From Gammaproteobacteria bacterium (GTDB taxonomy: Bacteria > Pseudomonadota > Gammaproteobacteria > Chromatiales > Chromatiaceae): a DNA stretch of 56,137 nt. The notes beneath the pieces are model-generated. The model saw only the letters and a program-made list of their open reading frames with translations. It did no database searches and was not told the origin of the DNA. The position numbers and the translations under genes were made by a program. Below, in pieces: positions 35,574 to 45,223 of this stretch. The DNA lies in the NCBI GenBank assembly GCA_020445405.1, contig JAGRGQ010000020.1:1-56137 (forward strand), in the 5' to 3' direction. Positions within the stretch are counted from its first letter, which is position 1. The number at the start of each line of letters is the position of its first letter.

Positions 35574-35659
35574 CTGGAAAATCCATCTCATACTCCTCCG
35601 CGAACCAGGTTGCCGTCCGTACCGGTTGCCGGCAAGGCGCAGCGTCTCCCGGCAGAGTC

Positions 35660-38600
35660 TCAGACGGCCATCGCCCTGACCTGATCCAGGCGATTGCGCA
35701 TGGCGGCATAATAGACCACGGGAATGACCACCAGCGTCAATACGGTCGAGATGAACAGACCGAATATCAGGGAGACGGCGAGTCCACTGAAAATCGGGTC
35801 GTCGAGAATGAAGAATGCACCGGCCATTGCGGCCAGGCCGGTCAGGATGATCGGTTTCGCGCGCACCGCGCCGGAGCTGACGACCGCGGCATCGAAATCC
35901 AGCCCGCGGCAGACCTCCTGATTGATGAAATCCACCAGCAGAATGGAATTGCGCACAATGATACCCGCCAGTGCGATCATGCCGATCATCGAGGTCGCGG
36001 TGAACTGGGTACCGAGGATGGCATGGCCGGGCAGAATACCGATTATGGTCAGCGGGATTGGCGCCATGATCACCAGTGGAACCAGGTAAGAGCGAAACTG
36101 GGCGACGACCAGCAGATAGATCAGGATCAGTCCGACAGCGTAGGCGATGCCCATATCCCGGAACGTATCGTAGGTCACCTGCCACTCTCCGTCCCATTTC
36201 AGGCTATAGGCATAGGGGTTATCCGGTTGTGACATGAAAAACTGCTCAGGTTCGCCCTGTTCCTCCAGCTTTGCCGAGATTTCGAACATGCCATAAAGCG
36301 GACTGTCGATTGCGCCGGCCATATCGCCGGTGACATAGACCACCGGCAACAGGTCTTTGTGGTGCAGCGAGAATTCTCGATGTCCCTGTACCACATGCAC
36401 GATCTCCGACAACGGAATCAAACTGCCCTCCCGGTTGCGCACCCGCAGCGACAGCACCTGATCCAGGTCCGATTTGTCCGCCTCCAGGTACTCCAGTCGG
36501 ATCGGGACTGCATATTTCTGGTTGCTGCCGTGCAGGAAGCTGACATCCTCGCCATGCAGTACGGTGGCCAGATCTTCCGCCAGCGAGCGCTGGGATACCC
36601 CGAGCAGCGCAGCCTTGGATCGATCCAGTACGATAATCCGCTTGTCCGAGGGATATTCGACGCTGTCATCCACATCGGTGATATCGCGGGTGGCTTCGAA
36701 GACTTTGCGCACGGACCTGGCCATCGTGATCTGGCCCCGGTAATCCAAACCGTAGATTTCCGCCACCAACGGCGACAGCACCGGCGGCCCCGGCGGAACC
36801 TCGACTATTTTTGCGTTCCCTCCCCAGCGCCCGGCAATCTCCTGCACCGGCTGCCTCACCGCCAGCGCAATTTCGTGGCTTTTCCGCTCCCGCAGTTTTT
36901 TGTCGACCAGGTTGACCTGAATATCGCCGAGATGGGCGCCGGCACGCAGGTAGTACTGGCGTACCAGGCCGTTGAAACTGATCGGTGCGGCAGTGCCGGC
37001 GTAGACCTGATAGTCGGTCACTTCGCCGACACCGCCCAGATACTCGCCGATCTCGCTCAACACCAGCGTGGTCTGCTCCAGACTGGTGCCTTCAGGCATG
37101 TCCAGCACCACCTGGAATTCCGACTTATTGTCGAACGGGAGCATTTTCAGGACGACCAGTCTGCCCGCCACCAGGGCGACGGAAAGCCCCATCAGGATGA
37201 GGATGCCCAGCAGCAGCAGCCAACGGTTTCGATTGCCGCGGTTGCCGCGCAAAAACGGGGTGTAGGCCCGCCGGAAAGCGGCCTGGACACGGCTCTCCCC
37301 GCGCGCCGCATCGGCGGGAACGAAGTGACGGTGCGCGACGTTCGCCAGCATCCGATTGGTCATCCAGGGGGTGAGGATGAAAGCCACCGCCAGCGAGATC
37401 AGCATGCCCATCGAGGCATTGATCGGGATCGGGCTCATGTAAGGCCCCATCAGGCCCGAGACGAAGGCCATCGGCAGCAGTGCGGCAATAACCGTGAATG
37501 TGGCCAGTATCGTGGGACCGCCCACCTCGTCCACCGCCTTGGGTATGGCCTCCAGCAGATGACTGCTCCCCAGCTGCAGGTGCCGGTGAATATTCTCTAC
37601 CACGACGATCGCGTCATCCACCAGAATACCGATGGAGAAGATCAGCGCGAACAGCGAGACGCGGTTCAGCGTGAAACCCCAGGCCCAGGAGGCGAACAGG
37701 GTAATGGCCAGGGTGACCACGACTGCCGCGCCGACGATGAAGGCTTCCCGCCAGCCGATGGCAAGCAGCACCAGCAGCACGACCGAGGCGGTAGCGAAGA
37801 TCAGCTTCTGTATCAGTTTTTTCGCTTTGGCATCCGCGGTTTCACCATAGTTCCGGGTAATCGAGACGTTCACCCCCTCGGGAATGAAAATACCCTGAAG
37901 ATGTTCGAATCGCTGGATCACCCGGTCGGCAATCCGGACCGCGTTGGTGCCCGGTTTTTTGGCCACGGCGATGGTGACGGCGGGAAACGAATCACCGGCG
38001 GCTATACTCTGTTCCACGGACTGGGGCCCGGCACCCAGCCAGACATATTCGATGGGCTGATCCGGATCGCGGCGGATCTCGGCCACATCGCTCAGATAGA
38101 CCGGCTTGCCGTTGTGCACGCTGACGACCAGCCCGCCGATTTCGTCCACGCTGGAGAGAAAGGTCCCCGCCTGCACCAGAATTTCCCGGTTGGAGACGGT
38201 CACTTCGAGGTTGTCCCTGGTGGTGTTCTCGCCGTGCAGGGTATCTCGCAGGTTCTGCAGATCGATACCGTAGCCGGCCAGTGCCTGCGGATCGAGCAGC
38301 ACGTGAACGACCTGGTCCGGTGAGCCGATGGTGTAGATATCGCGGGTACCGGGAATCCGTTTCAATTCCGACTCCAGGGCATGTGCCACCTGGCCGAGTT
38401 CGTAGGCACCCACCTTCGGATCCGTGCTCCACAGCGTTGCCGACAGGATAGGCACATCATCGATCCCCTTGGGCTTGATCAGGGGCTGCCCGACCCCCAG
38501 GTTGGCCGGCAGCCAGTCCCTGTTCGACTGGATCTTGCTGAACAGGCGGACGATGGCCTGGGTCCGCTCCTCCCCGACTTCGTACTGCACCGTCAGCACC

Positions 38601-38884
38601 GCCATGCCGGGCCGGGACGTCGAGTAAACGTGCTTGATGCCATCGATTTCCGACAGCACCTGCTCCGCCGGCGTGGCCACCAGACTTTCGATCTCGCTCG
38701 CGGTGGCGCCGGGGAAAGGGATAAACACGTTGGCGAAAGTGACATTGATCTGCGGCTCCTCCTCGCGTGGGGTGACCATCACCGCGAATGCGCCCATCAA
38801 CAGACCGACCAGCGCCAGCAGCGGGGTGATTTCGGTGGTCAGGAACTGTTTTGCGACTCGTCCGGAAAACCCTAAATTCGCCAT
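35660..38884 (-). CDS. RND-family efflux permease
   Basis: A 1074-residue proton-driven inner-membrane pump of the AcrB/HAE1-like superfamily. TM1 follows FLTTEITPLLALVGLLMGAFA. Two large periplasmic loops (about 35-340 and 570-870) and the paired RND motifs are visible: GILVDDAIVVVENIHRHL in TM4 carries the proton-relay acidic pair, and LAGIIVRNSILLVDFI sits in the second half. It opens with TPREEEPQINVTFANVFIPF, typical of a HAE1-like subgroup with wide occurrence in sulfur-oxidising and marine bacteria. The substrate is unknown. The adaptor gene lies four bases upstream in the same operon. No outer-membrane channel gene is in the window, so the tripartite system must borrow one. It converges with the P-type ATPase gene. 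Confidence 0.93.
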   Translation of the reverse strand: MANLGFSGRVAKQFLTTEITPLLALVGLLMGAFAVMVTPREEEPQINVTFANVFIPFPGATASEIESLVATPAEQVLSEIDGIKHVYSTSRPGMAVLTVQYEVGEERTQAIVRLFSKIQSNRDWLPANLGVGQPLIKPKGIDDVPILSATLWSTDPKVGAYELGQVAHALESELKRIPGTRDIYTIGSPDQVVHVLLDPQALAGYGIDLQNLRDTLHGENTTRDNLEVTVSNREILVQAGTFLSSVDEIGGLVVSVHNGKPVYLSDVAEIRRDPDQPIEYVWLGAGPQSVEQSIAAGDSFPAVTIAVAKKPGTNAVRIADRVIQRFEHLQGIFIPEGVNVSITRNYGETADAKAKKLIQKLIFATASVVLLVLLAIGWREAFIVGAAVVVTLAITLFASWAWGFTLNRVSLFALIFSIGILVDDAIVVVENIHRHLQLGSSHLLEAIPKAVDEVGGPTILATFTVIAALLPMAFVSGLMGPYMSPIPINASMGMLISLAVAFILTPWMTNRMLANVAHRHFVPADAARGESRVQAAFRRAYTPFLRGNRGNRNRWLLLLGILILMGLSVALVAGRLVVLKMLPFDNKSEFQVVLDMPEGTSLEQTTLVLSEIGEYLGGVGEVTDYQVYAGTAAPISFNGLVRQYYLRAGAHLGDIQVNLVDKKLRERKSHEIALAVRQPVQEIAGRWGGNAKIVEVPPGPPVLSPLVAEIYGLDYRGQITMARSVRKVFEATRDITDVDDSVEYPSDKRIIVLDRSKAALLGVSQRSLAEDLATVLHGEDVSFLHGSNQKYAVPIRLEYLEADKSDLDQVLSLRVRNREGSLIPLSEIVHVVQGHREFSLHHKDLLPVVYVTGDMAGAIDSPLYGMFEISAKLEEQGEPEQFFMSQPDNPYAYSLKWDGEWQVTYDTFRDMGIAYAVGLILIYLLVVAQFRSYLVPLVIMAPIPLTIIGILPGHAILGTQFTATSMIGMIALAGIIVRNSILLVDFINQEVCRGLDFDAAVVSSGAVRAKPIILTGLAAMAGAFFILDDPIFSGLAVSLIFGLFISTVLTLVVIPVVYYAAMRNRLDQVRAMAV

Positions 38885-38888
38885 GTTC

Positions 38889-39935
38889 TCAGTCCTGTTT
38901 GCGCTGCTTCAGCCGAATACCCGCGGCGATTGGATCCAGTGCGACCGCTTCTTCCGGATTCAGTCCGGCCAGCACGGTATAACCCTGCTCTGTGGGATGG
39001 CCCAGGCGTATGTGACGCAAATGGATGCCGCCATTCTCATCGATCACATAGACGCCGGTGACCTCGCCTCTGTAGACCACCGATTCGATCGGGATCAGGA
39101 GTTCCTGCTTCAGGCCTATCTGGAAAGCAACCTTTACGAACATCCCCGGGAACAACCCGGTCAGATTCTCCGGCAGCTCGAGCCGCAGCTTGAATGTGTT
39201 GCTGCTTTTGTCGGCGATCGGGAATACAGTCAACCCGGCCGCGTCAATCACTTTTCCATCGGGCAGCAGCAGACGGGCTTTTCTGAATTCACGAATTGCG
39301 GATATCAGACGCTGCGGAACGTCCACCAGAATCCGCAGTCTGCTGAGCGAGATGCCGGTGAGCAGCGGCTCGCCCGGCTGCGCGGTCTCGCCGACTTCGA
39401 CATGCCGCTGGGTGACGATGCCGCTGTAGGGGGCACGCACTTCGGTATAGCCCAGCTGCTCCACGGCCTGTTCGACGTCTGCCGCAGTCGCCTGATAACC
39501 GGCCTTGGCGGTGTTCAGCGCGGCACGCGCCTTGTCCATTGCCGACTCGGAAGTCAACTGTTTGTCGAAAATCCCCTTTACCCGGTTGTACTCCTCCTGT
39601 GCTTCGCGCAGGCGGGCTTCGCTCGCCTTCAGATTGGCTCTGGTCTGCGCCAGGCGGGCCTGCTGCTCGGCGTTCCTGAGGCGCACCACTACCGCGCCGT
39701 TCTCGACATAGTCATCCACATCGAACAGCACCGCCTCCACCCGACCCCCGGTTTGGGCCGAAATCGTTGCCTGTTGAACCGCCTCCACGGTACCGTCGAG
39801 CCGGATCTCTCGCGGAATCTCCCGCAGCACAGCGGGAGCCGTCTTCAATCCGGAAGGATCTGCGGCCGGCAGCGGTGCGATGAGGGCGAAAATACCCAGC
39901 AGTACACCCAGAAAACGTTGCAACGGTCGATTCAT
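38889..39935 (-). CDS. RND periplasmic adaptor subunit (membrane fusion protein)
   Basis: A 348-residue adaptor linking the RND pump to an outer-membrane channel. It has a signal peptide (FLGVLLGIFALIAPLPAADP, about 5-25), a split lipoyl/barrel-sandwich domain (GTVEAVQQATISAQTGGRVE... YTEVRAPYSGIVTQRHVEVG), an alpha-helical hairpin between them (about 95-160, ARLAQTRANLKASEARLREA), a beta-barrel domain and a membrane-proximal domain. No lipobox Cys is present, so it is probably anchored by an uncleaved or processed signal rather than as a lipoprotein. It is first gene of a two-gene operon, with the permease starting four bases after its stop. Confidence 0.92.
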   Translation of the reverse strand: MNRPLQRFLGVLLGIFALIAPLPAADPSGLKTAPAVLREIPREIRLDGTVEAVQQATISAQTGGRVEAVLFDVDDYVENGAVVVRLRNAEQQARLAQTRANLKASEARLREAQEEYNRVKGIFDKQLTSESAMDKARAALNTAKAGYQATAADVEQAVEQLGYTEVRAPYSGIVTQRHVEVGETAQPGEPLLTGISLSRLRILVDVPQRLISAIREFRKARLLLPDGKVIDAAGLTVFPIADKSSNTFKLRLELPENLTGLFPGMFVKVAFQIGLKQELLIPIESVVYRGEVTGVYVIDENGGIHLRHIRLGHPTEQGYTVLAGLNPEEAVALDPIAAGIRLKQRKQD

Positions 39936-40173
39936 AACAATGTCCCTTCAATCCAAACAGTTCAGCCCTTCAGACAGTTCCGGGTCACAAAACCCGGAGA
40001 CCGGCAGCCGGACCATGAGACGGGTAATGCGCGAAGCGCGCGACCGTGCTGTCGCCGTCGTCGTTCCACGGCTGCAGCAGCTTCTGCCGGAACCGGATCT
40101 CACCTGCTGGCACAGCTCCCGCCGACCGCTCCCATCATGCCGCTTTCTCCATCCGGCTGCTTATACCACAACT

Positions 40174-41043
40174 TTACGCTTTGCCGGTTTGTGCCGCCTC
40201 CAGATAGCTTTGCCGGCATGCCTGCTCCCTCCCGCGCACGACTCTTCTCCCGATCAGCGGACCATGCGTCTCGGTAACCAGAGTCACCTGCCCCTCCTGG
40301 TGATGCTCATCGTAGTAGTAGATGACGACCCAGTCACGGGTGCGCTTGAGTTGATGGGCGCGGGCGGTGTTCGAGAACATGGCGGTGAAGTGCCAGCCCT
40401 CCCGATCCGTATGCAGTATCGGCAGCCAGGCACTCCCCTCCGGGTTAAAGCGCCGGGGTGCGATCAGCGGGAGTTCGCCGGCAGCGGCCTGCTCCAGGTA
40501 GAGACGGTCTATCCTGAGCAGCAGCGACACGTCAGGACCGCCGTCGCCGACCGGGTCCGTTGCTCTTCCCGCTCTTCCGAGCATAGCGGCAAGGGAGGCC
40601 TGAAGCATGCTGATACGGCGCTGACCAATCCCCCTGACCCGGCTCAGGCGGCCATCGTAGGCCGCACTCTCCAGCGCCTCCAACGTATCGATATGGAGCT
40701 CCTCATGGATACGCTGCGCAAGACTGGGACCGATGCCGGGGACGGTCTGAAACAGATGCGCCGGATCCAGCGTGCCCCGCAGACGATCCAGCTGTGCCCA
40801 ACGGCCGGTGGCAACAATCTCCGCGATCGCGGTGGCAATGCCCTTCCCCACCCCGGGCAAGGCCACCAGACCCTTCAACCCCTGCTGTTCCAGAATTGCG
40901 GAGACGTCACGCTGCAATCCCAGCAGGGTCAGCCCTGCCCGCCGGTAGGCACTGACGCGGAACGGATTGGCGCCCTGCTGTTCCAGCAGGTCCGACATCT
41001 GCTGCAGTTTCATTGCGACCACGGTATTGAATGGTGGGTACAT
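40174..41043 (-). CDS. Helix-hairpin-helix protein related to the N-terminal part of family X DNA polymerases
   Basis: A 289-residue protein. It begins like PolX: FNTVVAMKLQQMSDLLEQQGANPFRVSAYRRA, then helix-hairpin-helix motifs (LVALPGVGKGIATAIAEIVATGR, LFQTVPGIGPSLAQRIHEEL, LSRVRGIGQRRISMLQASLA) to about residue 145. The polymerase palm is missing; the rest (about 150-289) is a separate domain with conserved-looking aromatic strands (AWLPILHTDREGWHFTAMFSN, DWVVIYYYDEHHQEGQVTLV) ending in a basic stretch. This half occurs in helix-hairpin-helix DNA-binding proteins of unknown function. The start at 41043 (MYPPFNTVV) fits homologues better than the frame extension to 41124. It is divergent from the Lon-like protease gene. 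A role in DNA repair is inferred only. Confidence 0.75.
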   Translation of the reverse strand: MYPPFNTVVAMKLQQMSDLLEQQGANPFRVSAYRRAGLTLLGLQRDVSAILEQQGLKGLVALPGVGKGIATAIAEIVATGRWAQLDRLRGTLDPAHLFQTVPGIGPSLAQRIHEELHIDTLEALESAAYDGRLSRVRGIGQRRISMLQASLAAMLGRAGRATDPVGDGGPDVSLLLRIDRLYLEQAAAGELPLIAPRRFNPEGSAWLPILHTDREGWHFTAMFSNTARAHQLKRTRDWVVIYYYDEHHQEGQVTLVTETHGPLIGRRVVRGREQACRQSYLEAAQTGKA

Positions 41044-41216
41044 GGGACAGGAATCCGTTGTTGCCTGCTGCTCTTGGCCTGATCTATTGCCGCCACTCAT
41101 CAGTTTAAACGCTGCGCCTCCCAACTGCTAAAATTACAACCATCGGAAGAGTCGTACTCTAATTTGCCTGAAATCAGGTGGCAGTCCGGCGAATCCCGGA
41201 TACTGAGGATATTTCA

Positions 41217-43652
41217 ATGGAACCAGGCAAACCGCTCTCCCCTTCCGAGCTCTACCGGCATTGCGATCAGCGCATCTTCGCTTTCGAATCCACCGCCGAA
41301 CTGGAAAAGCTTGAGGCTATTCCCGGACAGGAACGCGCGGTCGAAGCCATTCAGTTCGGCATTGAGAGTGAATCCGACGGGTTCAACCTGTTCGTTCTCG
41401 GTTCCCCGGGCAGCGGCCGCCACCATTTTGTCCGCCAGATTCTCGAGCAGAAAGCCGTATCGAAACCCTGCGCCGACGACTGGTGCTATGTCAATAATTT
41501 CGAAAACCCCCAGAAACCACGGGCACTGCGCCTGCCCGCCGGCTTGGGGAACGGCTTTGTAAAGGATCTGCAGCAGCTTGTTGAGGATGCGCACAACGCC
41601 ATTCCGGCGGCGCTTGAAAGCGAGGATTTTCAGACCAAACAGCAGGCGATAGCGGAGGAGTTCAAGGAGCGTCAGTCTGAGTCCTTCAACCGCATCAAAG
41701 AGCACGCGGAAGCGCGCAATATCGCTATTGTGGAAACGCCGACCGGTTTCACCTTCACGCCGCTGCGCAAGGACGAAGAGGAGAAAGAGGTTGAATTCGA
41801 CACTCTCCCCGAGCAGCAGAAAAAGCAGATACAGCGGGATATCGAGGAGTTGAGCCAGGAGCTGCGCCGCTTTCTCCAGGCCACACCGAAACGCATGCAT
41901 GAGGCAAAACGCAAAAGCAGGGCACTGGAGCATGAGGTGGCCAAAATCACGCTCAGCGGCCTGATGGACGAAATAGTCGCGAAATACCGCGACTACGCAG
42001 ATGTCATGCAGCACCTGCAGCGCCTGCAATCCGACATGATCGAGCAGGTGGACCTTTTCCGTTCGGCCACTGAGCAGAAGAACCAGCTTTTGGCGGGGTT
42101 GCTGGAGGGGCAGGCCCAGGGGGGGACGGAACCGTCTGTGGTGATGCGACGGTACGGCGTCAATCTGCTGATCGATCACGATGCGCAGGATGCGGCGCCG
42201 GTTGTGTTTGAGGATCACCCCACATTTTCCAACCTGATCGGACGCGTCGAGCATCAGGCACGGATGGGGGTGTTGACCACCGACTTCCATATGATCCGGG
42301 GCGGCGCCCTGCACCGCGCCAATGGCGGCTATCTGGTACTGGATGTGCGCAGTGTCCTGCTGCAGCCGCTCTCCTGGGAGGGTCTCAAGCGGGCGTTGAA
42401 ATCCCGGGAGATAAAAATCCGCTCCCTGGGAGAGGACCTGAGCCTGATCAGTACCGTTTCCCTCGATCCGGAACCGATTCCGCTCCGGGTGAAAGTGGTA
42501 TTGCTGGGCGAGAGAATCTTCTATTACCTGCTGCTGGCCCATGATCCGGAGTTTGCGGAACTGTTCAAGGTGGCTGCCGATTTCGAGGATGAATTCGACA
42601 GGAGCGATGAAAACAGCCGTCTTTTTGCCCGTCTGATCGCGGATTTCGTCCGCACCGATAAACTCAAACCGCTGGACAGGTCGGCCGTGGCCAGACTGCT
42701 GGAAGAGAGTGCGCGCCACGCCGGAGATGCGGAAAAGCTCTCGGCCCAGGTGCGCCACGCCACCGATATCGTGCGCGAAGCGCACTACTGGGCAGGCAGG
42801 AGCGGGAAGGAGTTAATCGGCAGTGGCGAGATCCAGTCGGCAATCGATGCCCGCATCCGGCGCGTCAGCCGCATCCGCGACCGGATGCAGCAGGAGATCC
42901 TGCGGGACACCATTCTGATCGCCACCCAGGGCACCTGCTGCGGGCAGGTAAACGGCCTCTCGGTACTGCAGATCGGAGAGTACGCGTTCGGGCGTCCCAG
43001 CCGTATTACAGCGCGTGTCTCCTTTGGCTCCGGCAAGGTGGTTGACATCGAACGCGAAGTGGAGCTGGGCGGCCCGATCCATTCCAAGGGCGTTCTCATT
43101 CTCTCGGCTTTTCTGGTTTCACGCTATCTTCCGGACCAACCCCTCTCACTTCGGGCCAGCCTGGTATTCGAGCAGTCCTATGGCGGCGTCGAGGGTGACA
43201 GTGCCTCTGCGGCCGAGCTGTGTGCCCTGCTCTCGGCACTGGCGGACACACCGATCAATCAGGGACTCGCCATCACCGGTTCCGTGAACCAGTTCGGGCA
43301 GATCCAGCCCATCGGCGGCGTCAACGAGAAAATAGAGGGTTTCTTCGATGTCTGCAGGGAACGCGGATTGACCGGGGATCAGGGGGTACTGATACCCTGC
43401 TCCAATGTCAAACACCTGATGCTCCGCCGCGATGTCATCGATGCGGTTGAAAACAGACGTTTCAGCATCTATCCGGTCACCGAGATCGATCAATGTCTGG
43501 CGCTGTTGACCGGTGTGCCCGCGGGTTCGCCCTCGCCCGACGGCACATTTCCCGAAAACAGCGTAAACCATCGGGTTCGCGCACGCCTTATCGATCTGGC
43601 ACGGAAAAGGAGAGCGTTCGGCGACAGCGGCACAACGGAGAAAGAGTCGTGA
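41217..43652 (+). CDS. Lon-related ATP-dependent protease (AAA_32/LonH-like, YcbZ family)
   Basis: An 811-residue protein of the AAA_32-Lon_C family, distant from housekeeping Lon. The N-terminal ATPase part has the P-loop GSPGSGRHHF (about residues 60-70), with Arg where Lys is usual; a coiled-coil insertion occupies about 145-290; the Walker B region includes GGYLVLDV. The C-terminal serine protease domain has the catalytic Ser in GDSASAAEL (about 662) and Lys in GVNEKIEGFF (about 705), the Lon dyad. Start ATG at 41217 has GAGG nine bases upstream; an in-frame ATG at 41178 is less supported. The stop overlaps the GTG of the stress-protein gene (GTGA), so they are coupled. E. coli YcbZ is shorter (586) and related. 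Confidence 0.9.
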   Translation: MEPGKPLSPSELYRHCDQRIFAFESTAELEKLEAIPGQERAVEAIQFGIESESDGFNLFVLGSPGSGRHHFVRQILEQKAVSKPCADDWCYVNNFENPQKPRALRLPAGLGNGFVKDLQQLVEDAHNAIPAALESEDFQTKQQAIAEEFKERQSESFNRIKEHAEARNIAIVETPTGFTFTPLRKDEEEKEVEFDTLPEQQKKQIQRDIEELSQELRRFLQATPKRMHEAKRKSRALEHEVAKITLSGLMDEIVAKYRDYADVMQHLQRLQSDMIEQVDLFRSATEQKNQLLAGLLEGQAQGGTEPSVVMRRYGVNLLIDHDAQDAAPVVFEDHPTFSNLIGRVEHQARMGVLTTDFHMIRGGALHRANGGYLVLDVRSVLLQPLSWEGLKRALKSREIKIRSLGEDLSLISTVSLDPEPIPLRVKVVLLGERIFYYLLLAHDPEFAELFKVAADFEDEFDRSDENSRLFARLIADFVRTDKLKPLDRSAVARLLEESARHAGDAEKLSAQVRHATDIVREAHYWAGRSGKELIGSGEIQSAIDARIRRVSRIRDRMQQEILRDTILIATQGTCCGQVNGLSVLQIGEYAFGRPSRITARVSFGSGKVVDIEREVELGGPIHSKGVLILSAFLVSRYLPDQPLSLRASLVFEQSYGGVEGDSASAAELCALLSALADTPINQGLAITGSVNQFGQIQPIGGVNEKIEGFFDVCRERGLTGDQGVLIPCSNVKHLMLRRDVIDAVENRRFSIYPVTEIDQCLALLTGVPAGSPSPDGTFPENSVNHRVRARLIDLARKRRAFGDSGTTEKES

Positions 43653-44446
43653 ACGGGGACCAGCGGGAGCCGCGTGCGGTTCGTATTACGCTGCTGCTCG
43701 GCGGCGGCGAGGCCACCCGTTCAGCACTGGAGCTGCTGACCCAGTTGGCCTGGAAGGGATCCATCGAGGCGCTGGGCATCTTTATCGAGGACAGCAGTCT
43801 GTTGCGCCTGGCACAGATGCCTTTTTCGCGGGAACTCTGCCGGGTGACCCATGCGGAGGCGCCGTTGGAGAAGGCGGATCTCGAGCGCCAGCTCCGCATT
43901 CAGGCGCGTACCGCGAAACTGGCTTTTGAGAGCGCCGCCGCCCAGGCCGGCATCAACCATGCGTTTCTCACCAGACGCGGCGGCCTGGCCGCGCTGCTGC
44001 AGCAGGCGGCGCAGGAGATGGATCTGATGATTCTCGGACCCGCGCACCGGCTGCGGCAACTTTCCGAACCGGTGTCATTGACCGCCATCGCCCGCCATTC
44101 CAGGCAACCGGTGGTTGCGCTCTACGACGGTACCGAGAGCGCGGAAAGGGCACTGCTGACAGCCAAACAGCTGGCCGAAGCCGGTGACCGGCAGTTGACC
44201 GTGCTGATCGCAGCGGAGGAGAGGGATGCTGCGGGTGTACTCCAGCAGCGCGCCATACAAACACTGGCCGGATCCGTTGCGCGCTACCGCTTCGCGGCTG
44301 CAACGGATATAGCGACGCTGCTGGAAACAAGCCGCAGCGAGCACGCCGGTACTCTGGTGATGGGGGTCAGCGAAAATTTGCTGAAGACCCGGTTCCTGCA
44401 GGAACTGAGCCGTCGGCTCGAGTTCCCGGCGTTGCTGGTGCGCTGA
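43649..44446 (+). CDS. Universal-stress-protein-like protein
   Basis: A 265-residue soluble protein translated from a GTG overlapping the protease stop, with GGAGAAAGAG just upstream. Two alpha/beta halves are visible: the first (about 10-150) has RITLLLGGGEATRSALELLTQLA and a central DLMILGP strand; the second (about 150-265) has QPVVALYDGTESAERALLTA and ends LEFPALLVR, the usual last strand of Usp domains. The ATP-binding GxxGx9G(S/T) motif is not clear in either half, so it may belong to the non-ATP class. Coupling with a Lon-like protease suggests a linked stress role. The domain call is by fold pattern rather than strong motif. Confidence 0.65.
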   Translation: MNGDQREPRAVRITLLLGGGEATRSALELLTQLAWKGSIEALGIFIEDSSLLRLAQMPFSRELCRVTHAEAPLEKADLERQLRIQARTAKLAFESAAAQAGINHAFLTRRGGLAALLQQAAQEMDLMILGPAHRLRQLSEPVSLTAIARHSRQPVVALYDGTESAERALLTAKQLAEAGDRQLTVLIAAEERDAAGVLQQRAIQTLAGSVARYRFAAATDIATLLETSRSEHAGTLVMGVSENLLKTRFLQELSRRLEFPALLVR

Positions 44447-44469
44447 GCGGCCGGCCTGCACCGCTGCAG

Positions 44470-44500
44470 AAAAAACAGCAGCTTCGAACAGTGGCTGCTG
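44470..44500 (-). terminator. Rho-independent terminator of the degP-cbpA-cbpM-prt-pcm operon
   Basis: On the minus strand CAGCAGC, an 11-base loop, GCTGCTG and TTTTTT, 46 bases after the pcm stop. The perfect stem plus six T residues makes this a clear terminator. Confidence 0.85.
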
Positions 44501-44545
44501 CGGCCGCGGGCCGTGATCTGCAACGCAAACCGGAAGCAGCGCCGT

Positions 44546-45223
44546 TCAGCGATCGATCATCGGTTCGCTATCCACCATCGGGACGAAGGCGACTGCAAGA
44601 ATATGCCGGGTGTCGATCCCGCCCTGGAAATCCTTCTCCACCAGCAGGAGTTCCTGGTGACCGTATGGCTTACCCACCGGGATGACCAGCCTTCCGCCCG
44701 GCCTGAGCTGTTCGATCAGCGCCGGTGGAATATAGCCTGCCGCCGCGGTGACGATGATGCCGTCGTAGGGGGCATGCTCAGGCCACCCCTGATATCCATT
44801 ACCGGTGAGGGTCCGGATGTTGCCATATTCGAACCTTTGAAACAGTCGTTGCGCCGCCCGGCTGAGCGCCGGCACCAGCTCAATGGTGTACACCTGCCGG
44901 CACAGCCGGGAGAGGATGGCGCTCTGATAGCCGGACCCGGTACCAATCTCCAGCACCCGGTGCTCCGGCTGCAGCTGCAGCAAATCGGTCATCAACGCGA
45001 CGATGTAGGGTTGGGAAATGGTTTGTCCGTGACCAATCGGCAGCGGACCGTTGTCGAATGCGGCACCTTTCAATTCCGCCGGCACAAAGGCATCGCGTGG
45101 CACCTCGCGCATGGCGGCCATGACCTGCTGATCCAGATGATCGCGCCCAATCATATGACGGGTGAATGCCACCTCGTCCTCGATATCCGCGATCATCCGC
45201 TGCAATCCGCTGTTGCGGTTCAC
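44546..45223 (-). CDS. pcm: Protein-L-isoaspartate O-methyltransferase
   Basis: SAM-dependent enzyme that methylates isoaspartyl residues in aged proteins, starting their repair. The 225-residue product shows the PCMT signatures: AFDNGPLPIGHGQTISQPYI, the SAM motif VLEIGTGSGYQSAILSRL, and PYDGIIVTAAAGYIPPAL. It starts with a GTG overlapping the phosphoribosyltransferase stop by four bases. Last gene of a five-gene operon with chaperone and protease genes, which fits a protein-repair role. Length is typical (208-225). A strong terminator follows. Confidence 0.95.
   Translation of the reverse strand: MNRNSGLQRMIADIEDEVAFTRHMIGRDHLDQQVMAAMREVPRDAFVPAELKGAAFDNGPLPIGHGQTISQPYIVALMTDLLQLQPEHRVLEIGTGSGYQSAILSRLCRQVYTIELVPALSRAAQRLFQRFEYGNIRTLTGNGYQGWPEHAPYDGIIVTAAAGYIPPALIEQLRPGGRLVIPVGKPYGHQELLLVEKDFQGGIDTRHILAVAFVPMVDSEPMIDR

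Noticed and set aside
35574-35659. Possible shared terminator between the converging P-type ATPase and RND genes
   Set aside because: Only a short CCGG-type stem without a T tract on either strand; not strong enough to annotate.
36359-38323. Long rightward open frame of over 650 codons opposite the RND permease gene
   Set aside because: It is the antisense of a clear, full-length RND permease; composition is rich in His/Gln/Asp/Arg as in reversed membrane-protein codons, and no domain is recognisable.
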